Shown here: positions 13,414 through 16,616 of the stretch, one piece after another | How positions within the stretch are numbered: the stretch's first letter is position 1 | Layout of the letters: each line of letters starts with the position of its first letter | Assembly: GCA_029562045.1 (NCBI GenBank) | Contig: JAKQWJ010000077.1 | Coordinates: 1-16,616, forward strand | Source of the DNA: Spirochaetota bacterium | GTDB taxonomy: Bacteria > Spirochaetota > Spirochaetia > DTKZ01 | Direction: 5' to 3' | Length of the DNA stretch: 16,616 nt | The notes under the pieces: model-generated | Database searches by the model: none | What the model was told of the DNA's origin: nothing | What the model saw: the letters and a program-made list of their open reading frames with translations, nothing else | Program-made: the position numbers and the translations under genes

Positions 13414-14546
13414 TGCTCCACGGAAAAACGGCGGGCATCCTGTCTCTTCTCCTTGTCCTTTCCCGGCCCGTGGCCGGGCTGGAGCTTCGGGAGGGTCCGA
13501 TGAAGCTGGTCCTCCACGAGCGAAGCGGACGATTCTCCCTCTTCATTCACGACGAGGCGAGAGGAGGGTACCGGCCCCTGCTTTTCGACGGCGACCCCCG
13601 GACTTCGGTCCTCACCCTGATCCGGGACGACCAGGTCTATCGCATGGGAGAGTCCTCCGGCTTCTCTCTGAGCACGGAAAAGACCTCCCAGGGGGCTGCC
13701 TTTGTCTGGAAATCCGACTTCCTGGAACTGCGGCAGGATTTCCGGTTTCTCCGGAGCGATGCCGGCTCCATGGATCCGTCCCGGGCCGTGTCGGCCCGGG
13801 ACGACACGGCCCGGGACGCGTCGGCCTCGCCCGCGCCGGGCGACCCTGCCGGAGGAGTGGAAATCCGGCTTACGGTGACCAACACCGACAGCAGGGACAG
13901 AAAGGTCGGGGTCCGGTACCTTCTGGATACCCAATTGGGAGAGTCCTCGGGGATCCACTTCTCCACCCCCCTCAGGGAGAGGATCGCCTCCGAGGCCTCC
14001 TTCAGGCCCACGACGGAGGAAAACAGTTTCCTGTCCGCGGACCCCAGGGACGGAGGCGGGGTGGGGCTTCAGGTCCTGCTGCGGGGCGGGTCGGCGAGCG
14101 CCGTGGAGGAGGTGGTCTTCGCGAACTGGAAGCGCCTCAGCGAGACTTCCTGGCGCTACCCGGTCAACCCGAACCGCAGTTTCAACCTCCCGCCCTATTC
14201 GATAAACGACTCCGCCGCGGGGCTCTACTATCCCGTGGAGATCCTGCAAACCGGAGCCGCCCGGGAGATCGTCACGATCCTGAGAATTTCGGGTCGGGGC
14301 GGTTTTTCCGGGCCGTCGGAATCGGGGTTCGGGGATTTTCTGTCTTCCCTGTCCGCGGGCCCGCAGGGGGAGGGGAGCCGGGGAGACTCCCTGGAACTCC
14401 TGAAAAAAGAACTGGCCAGGGTGGAGGAGCTGCTGAACCGGCTGAACCGCCGGATGGACGAGCCTGCTCCCATCACGGAGGATGAGTATTCCACCCTGAC
14501 GGACATCCTGGGCGAACTGGAACGGAGCAAGTCCAAGCACCAATGA
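13413..14546 (+). CDS. Secreted beta-rich protein of unknown function
   Basis: A 377-residue protein I do not recognise. A signal peptide (1-22, cleavage likely after VAG) is followed by a beta-strand-rich region: about 23-115, then EIRLTVTNTDSRDRKVGVRY and LLDTQLGE (150-177), continuing to about 295. The pattern recalls beta-sandwich or mutarotase-like carbohydrate-binding folds, but that is only an impression. Residues about 323-374 are helical and may form a coiled coil (LELLKKELARVEELLNRLNRR). A low-complexity Ala/Asp/Arg/Ser/Pro insert (about 116-148) separates two beta blocks and is encoded partly by a 17-bp perfect inverted repeat. ATG 13413 shares one base with the upstream stop and has AAGGA 8 nt upstream; GTG 13410 is the alternative. 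The 3' end overlaps the next gene. Probably periplasmic. Confidence 0.8.
   Translation: MLHGKTAGILSLLLVLSRPVAGLELREGPMKLVLHERSGRFSLFIHDEARGGYRPLLFDGDPRTSVLTLIRDDQVYRMGESSGFSLSTEKTSQGAAFVWKSDFLELRQDFRFLRSDAGSMDPSRAVSARDDTARDASASPAPGDPAGGVEIRLTVTNTDSRDRKVGVRYLLDTQLGESSGIHFSTPLRERIASEASFRPTTEENSFLSADPRDGGGVGLQVLLRGGSASAVEEVVFANWKRLSETSWRYPVNPNRSFNLPPYSINDSAAGLYYPVEILQTGAAREIVTILRISGRGGFSGPSESGFGDFLSSLSAGPQGEGSRGDSLELLKKELARVEELLNRLNRRMDEPAPITEDEYSTLTDILGELERSKSKHQ
13777..13818. repeat. 17-bp perfect inverted repeat inside a coding region
   Basis: Arms 13777-13793 and 13802-13818 are exact reverse complements over 17 bp, separated by an 8-nt spacer. The element is translated in frame (residues about 122-136, PSRAVSARDDTARDA). 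A direct repeat, CGGCCCGGGACG at 13792-13803 and 13807-13818, overlaps it. It lies in the low-complexity linker of the secreted beta-rich protein, which suggests an inserted or expanded element. Confidence 0.9.
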
Positions 14547-15634
14547 GAGCCGCACGGGGAAAAAACCGGGAACTGGAAAAAGCCAAAAAACTGTTCCGGA
14601 AACGAAAGTACACCGAAACGATCCGGCTGCTGGAGCCTCAGGTCTTCACCTACCGGGAGAATCCTGAGTTTTACCATTATCTCGGCGTCTCATGCCTGCG
14701 GAACGGCGATTTCGCCGGAGCCTATTCCTACCTGAAGCGGGCGGAACAGCTGGAGCCGGGCAGGACCGATTCCCTGCTCGCTCTGGCGGTGGTCCATCTG
14801 AAGCGGATGGAAATTCAGGAATGCCTGCGGCTGTGGCTGCAGATCCTGGAGGAGGAACCCTCCAATCGTTTCGCCCAAAGGGGGCTGGACACCGTCAAGG
14901 ACGGCGCCGCCGACGATATGGACCGTTTTTTCCAGACCGGCGGGCATCACCGCCTCATCCCGTCGGCGGGCTTCGCGGTGACCGGTTTTCTGAAACTGTC
15001 TCTCGCCGTTTTCCTCGCCCTCGCCCTGGCGGCGGGGGCCGTCCTTCTTCTTTACCCCCGGCTGAAAAAAACGGCTTCGGCCAACCGGCCCGAAATCGTC
15101 GCGATTGCCCTGGAAGAGGGGGAGGGGGCGGTGGATTCCGGAGAGAAAGCGGTTTTCATGCTGACGGAGAAAGAGGTGCGGGAATCCTTCGACCACATAA
15201 AAAGGCTCTTCGAAACGTACCGGGACAACGAGGCCCGCCGGGAAATCAACCGGCTCCTCCTGTCCAATGCCCGCCGGGGGGTCAAGGACAAGGCGGCCCT
15301 CTTCATCCCCCACATACGCACCCCCAGCTTCGCGGATTTCGGGGAATCGTTTTCCCACCAGGAGGTGGCGGGCTTTCCACCCCTGTACGAGGGCTGCTTC
15401 GTTCGCTGGAAGGGACGGGTCTCCAACCTCCGGGTCACGGACAGGGAGATGTTTTTCGATTTTCTGGCCGGCTACGAGGATCAGAAGGTCCTGCACGGCA
15501 TCGTCCCCGCCCGGATCGGCTTCGCCGCTCCGGTGGACCCCGCCTTTGCGTACGAGATCATCGCAAAGGTGGTCGTGAAAACCCCAGGGGCCTTCAGCCT
15601 CGATGTCGTTTCGATCCACAGGTTGGGGCTCTGA
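14543..15634 (+). CDS. Membrane-anchored TPR protein with OB-fold-like C-terminal domain
   Basis: A 363-residue protein. Residues 8-115 hold TPR units (KKLFRKRKYTETIRLLEP; YLGVSCLRNGDFAGAYSYLKRAEQLEP; LRLWLQILEEEPSNRFAQRGL). One transmembrane helix follows (about 149-171), flanked by basic residues on both sides, so topology is not obvious. Residues 205-260 are helical. Residues 281-361 read as a strand-rich barrel (YEGCFVRWKGRVSNLR, FDFLAGYEDQKVLHGIVPARI, YEIIAKVVVK, FSLDVVSIHRL) that resembles OB-fold domains; this is inference from the strand pattern. ATG 14543 overlaps the upstream stop as ATGA. With the two preceding genes it forms a coupled trio that looks like parts of one envelope complex. 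The dtd gene starts 2 nt after its stop. Confidence 0.82.
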   Translation: MRAARGKNRELEKAKKLFRKRKYTETIRLLEPQVFTYRENPEFYHYLGVSCLRNGDFAGAYSYLKRAEQLEPGRTDSLLALAVVHLKRMEIQECLRLWLQILEEEPSNRFAQRGLDTVKDGAADDMDRFFQTGGHHRLIPSAGFAVTGFLKLSLAVFLALALAAGAVLLLYPRLKKTASANRPEIVAIALEEGEGAVDSGEKAVFMLTEKEVRESFDHIKRLFETYRDNEARREINRLLLSNARRGVKDKAALFIPHIRTPSFADFGESFSHQEVAGFPPLYEGCFVRWKGRVSNLRVTDREMFFDFLAGYEDQKVLHGIVPARIGFAAPVDPAFAYEIIAKVVVKTPGAFSLDVVSIHRLGL

Positions 15635-15636
15635 CG

Positions 15637-16086
15637 ATGCGGTGCGTGGCGCAGCGGGTCACCGACTGTTCGGTGAGCGTGGACGGCGAATGCCTGGGAC
15701 GGATGGATTCGGGGCTTCTGGTCTATCTGGGCGTTTCTTCCCGGGACGCAGAGGCGGACCTGGACTACATGGCGGCCAAGGTGGTGAACCTCCGCATCTT
15801 TCCCGACCGGGAGGGGAAGATGAATCTCTCCCTTCTGGACATCGGCGGGGGGATAACGGTGATATCCCAGTTCACCCTGTACGGCGACATGCGGAAGGGG
15901 CGCAGACCCTCCTTCGACGCCGCCGCGCCGCCGGAGGCCGCCGAGGCCCTGTACCGGCGCTTCCTGGAAAAACTGCGCGGGTTCGGCCTGTCGCCGCTGG
16001 AGGGCCGTTTTCAGGCCCATATGCGCGTGAGCTACACCAACGACGGGCCCGTAACCATCCTGCTGGATTCGGAAAAGCTGTTTTAG
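15637..16086 (+). CDS. dtd: D-aminoacyl-tRNA deacylase
   Basis: DTD removes D-amino acids (and glycine wrongly attached to tRNA-Ala) from tRNA and so proofreads chirality in translation. The 149 residues match the family's usual length of about 145-150. Visible are the N-terminal AQRVTDCSVSVDG, the substrate motif SQFTL (77-81) and the NDGPVT motif (135-140), whose Gly-cisPro pair enforces chiral selection, plus KMNLSLLD and the conserved RRPSF. ATG 15637 follows the previous stop by 2 nt. The frame is open far upstream but in the shadow of the TPR gene, so the longer reading is not real. Shine-Dalgarno matching is weak, so translation probably depends on coupling. It is the last gene before the recA promoter; I see no clear terminator after it. 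Confidence 0.95.
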   Translation: MRCVAQRVTDCSVSVDGECLGRMDSGLLVYLGVSSRDAEADLDYMAAKVVNLRIFPDREGKMNLSLLDIGGGITVISQFTLYGDMRKGRRPSFDAAAPPEAAEALYRRFLEKLRGFGLSPLEGRFQAHMRVSYTNDGPVTILLDSEKLF

Positions 16087-16112
16087 ACTCATTTTCTCTC
16101 CACTGCCCCTCC

Positions 16113-16142
16113 TTGACCCCTCGAAGCCCCCCATATTACAAT
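16113..16142 (+). promoter_or_regulatory. recA promoter
   Basis: TTGACC (16113-16118, 5 of 6 matches), an 18-nt spacer and TACAAT (16137-16142, 5 of 6). The predicted start is about 16148-16151, giving recA a leader of roughly 140 nt. I found no Cheo-box (GAAC-N4-GTTC) or E. coli-type LexA site overlapping it. Confidence 0.65.
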
Positions 16143-16173
16143 CCCGAAGCATGCACCGCGGAAAAACGGTCCG

Positions 16174-16188
16174 TAATGACATAATGAC
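16174..16188 (+). repeat. Tandem TAATGAC repeat in the recA leader
   Basis: TAATGAC occurs at 16174-16180 and again at 16182-16188, one base apart. It lies about 25-40 nt after the predicted recA transcription start, in an AT-richer patch. It could be a binding site, but nothing else supports that. Confidence 0.35.
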
Positions 16189-16262
16189 CGGGTCCGGCCC
16201 GGAATGCCTGCCAGGAAAAGGCCCGGATCGATGACCGAGCGGGACCCCCGGGCCGGACCCGG
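16188..16262 (+). promoter_or_regulatory. Long-range 15-bp stem in the recA leader
   Basis: Arms 16188-16202 and 16248-16262 are perfectly complementary over 15 GC-rich bases, enclosing a 45-nt loop. The stem ends 25 nt before the recA ATG and leaves the Shine-Dalgarno site GAGG (16278-16281) unpaired. CGGTC at 16167-16171 can instead pair with GACCG at 16186-16190, so a switch between two folds is possible. No T-run follows the stem. A regulatory or stabilising leader is inferred. Confidence 0.55.
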
Positions 16263-16287
16263 ATCTTCAATCATGTCGAGGTAGAGG

Positions 16288-16616
16288 ATGGCGAAAAAAG
16301 AAACCAATGTTTTTCAGGGCGAAAACTCCCAGGAAGACCGGCGGAAGGCTCTGGAGGCGGCGAAGCTGCAGATAGAGAAACAATTCGGCAAGGGCTCCAT
16401 CATGAAGCTGGGCACCGGGGTCGAAGCCCTGGAGCTGGAAGTCATCCCCTCCGGGTCCATCCTGCTGGACGAGGCCCTGGGCATCGGCGGGTATCCCAAG
16501 GGGCGGATAGTGGAAATCTACGGCCCCGAATCCTCGGGAAAAACCACCCTCGCCCTGCATGCCATCGCGGAAGCCCAGAAAAAGAAGGGCATCGCCGCCT
16601 TCATCGACGCCGAGCA
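16288..16616 (+). CDS. recA: Recombinase RecA, 5' part
   Basis: First 109 residues of RecA, the ATP-dependent strand-exchange protein of homologous recombination and the activator of LexA cleavage where LexA exists; the gene continues past the window edge. Visible are the N-terminal helix region (KALEAAKLQIEKQFGKGSIMKLG), VIPSGSILLDEALGIGGYPKGRI and the Walker A loop GPESSGKTT (79-87), ending in the conserved AAFIDAE. ATG 16288 is chosen because MAKKET is a typical RecA N-terminus and GAGG lies 6 nt upstream. It has its own promoter and structured leader and is separated from dtd by about 200 nt, so it is probably a separate transcription unit. Confidence 0.97.
   Translation, partial: MAKKETNVFQGENSQEDRRKALEAAKLQIEKQFGKGSIMKLGTGVEALELEVIPSGSILLDEALGIGGYPKGRIVEIYGPESSGKTTLALHAIAEAQKKKGIAAFIDAE

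Noticed and set aside
14692..15636. Long open frame running into dtd from upstream
   Set aside because: It lies within the membrane TPR gene in another frame and is Gly/Pro/Arg-rich; Dtd homology begins at ATG 15637.
16087..16112. T-rich stretch after dtd as a terminator
   Set aside because: Only a weak GAAAA/TTTTC pairing overlapping the dtd end is visible; there is no GC stem before the T residues.
16100..16287. LexA/SOS box upstream of recA
   Set aside because: I found neither GAAC-N4-GTTC nor CTGT-N8-ACAG. The inverted repeats present are GC-rich and far apart, more like RNA structure.
1..16616. tRNA or rRNA genes, CRISPR arrays, insertion sequences, phage genes
   Set aside because: Nothing resembling them is visible. 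The repeats found are short local elements, and gene content and codon use look uniformly chromosomal.

Overview
This is a GC-rich bacterial chromosomal segment (about 60% G+C by eye) made almost entirely of conserved housekeeping genes. The best fit is a spirochaete of the Spirochaetales type. The main reason is the roughly 900-residue GreA with a very long TPR-like N-terminal extension, a form I know from Treponema and Borrelia. The cluster pnp-dut-lptF/G-tgt-murJ and the density of TPR/HEAT scaffold proteins agree with this. I cannot name a genus. No mobile elements, tRNA or rRNA genes, CRISPR arrays or phage genes are visible, and codon usage looks uniform.

Region 1 (2-7876, + strand) is a tightly packed operon: the 3' two thirds of pnp, dut, two LptF/LptG-type permease genes, tgt, murJ and a secreted HEAT-repeat protein. 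Most junctions overlap as GTGA or ATGA, so translation is probably coupled. It combines RNA and nucleotide metabolism (PNPase, dUTPase, tRNA-guanine transglycosylase) with envelope lipid export (Lpt permeases, lipid II flippase). An AT-rich stretch at the tgt-murJ junction may hold an internal promoter.

Region 2 (7877-11716, - strand) is a two-gene operon reading toward region 1: a cytoplasmic TPR protein followed by the giant GreA. The convergent gap of about 120 bp holds a triplicated 10-bp repeat and a GC-rich hairpin that can end the greA transcript. The operon starts at a near-consensus sigma-70 promoter whose -10 boxes lie almost on the start codon.

Region 3 (11751-16086, + strand) diverges from region 2: rpe, then three envelope-type proteins without recognised function (a secreted TPR/coiled-coil protein, a secreted beta-rich protein, and a membrane-anchored TPR protein with an OB-fold-like tail), then dtd. 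Region 4 (16113-16616) is recA with its own promoter and a leader of about 140 nt that can form a 15-bp long-range stem; recA runs off the window.

The unusual points are the GreA architecture, the repeated leaderless or near-leaderless promoter arrangement, a 17-bp perfect palindrome inside a coding region, hairpin and ribosome-site sequence shared by the dut and recA leaders, and a murJ start that may be non-AUG. I see no obviously new defence or mobile system.
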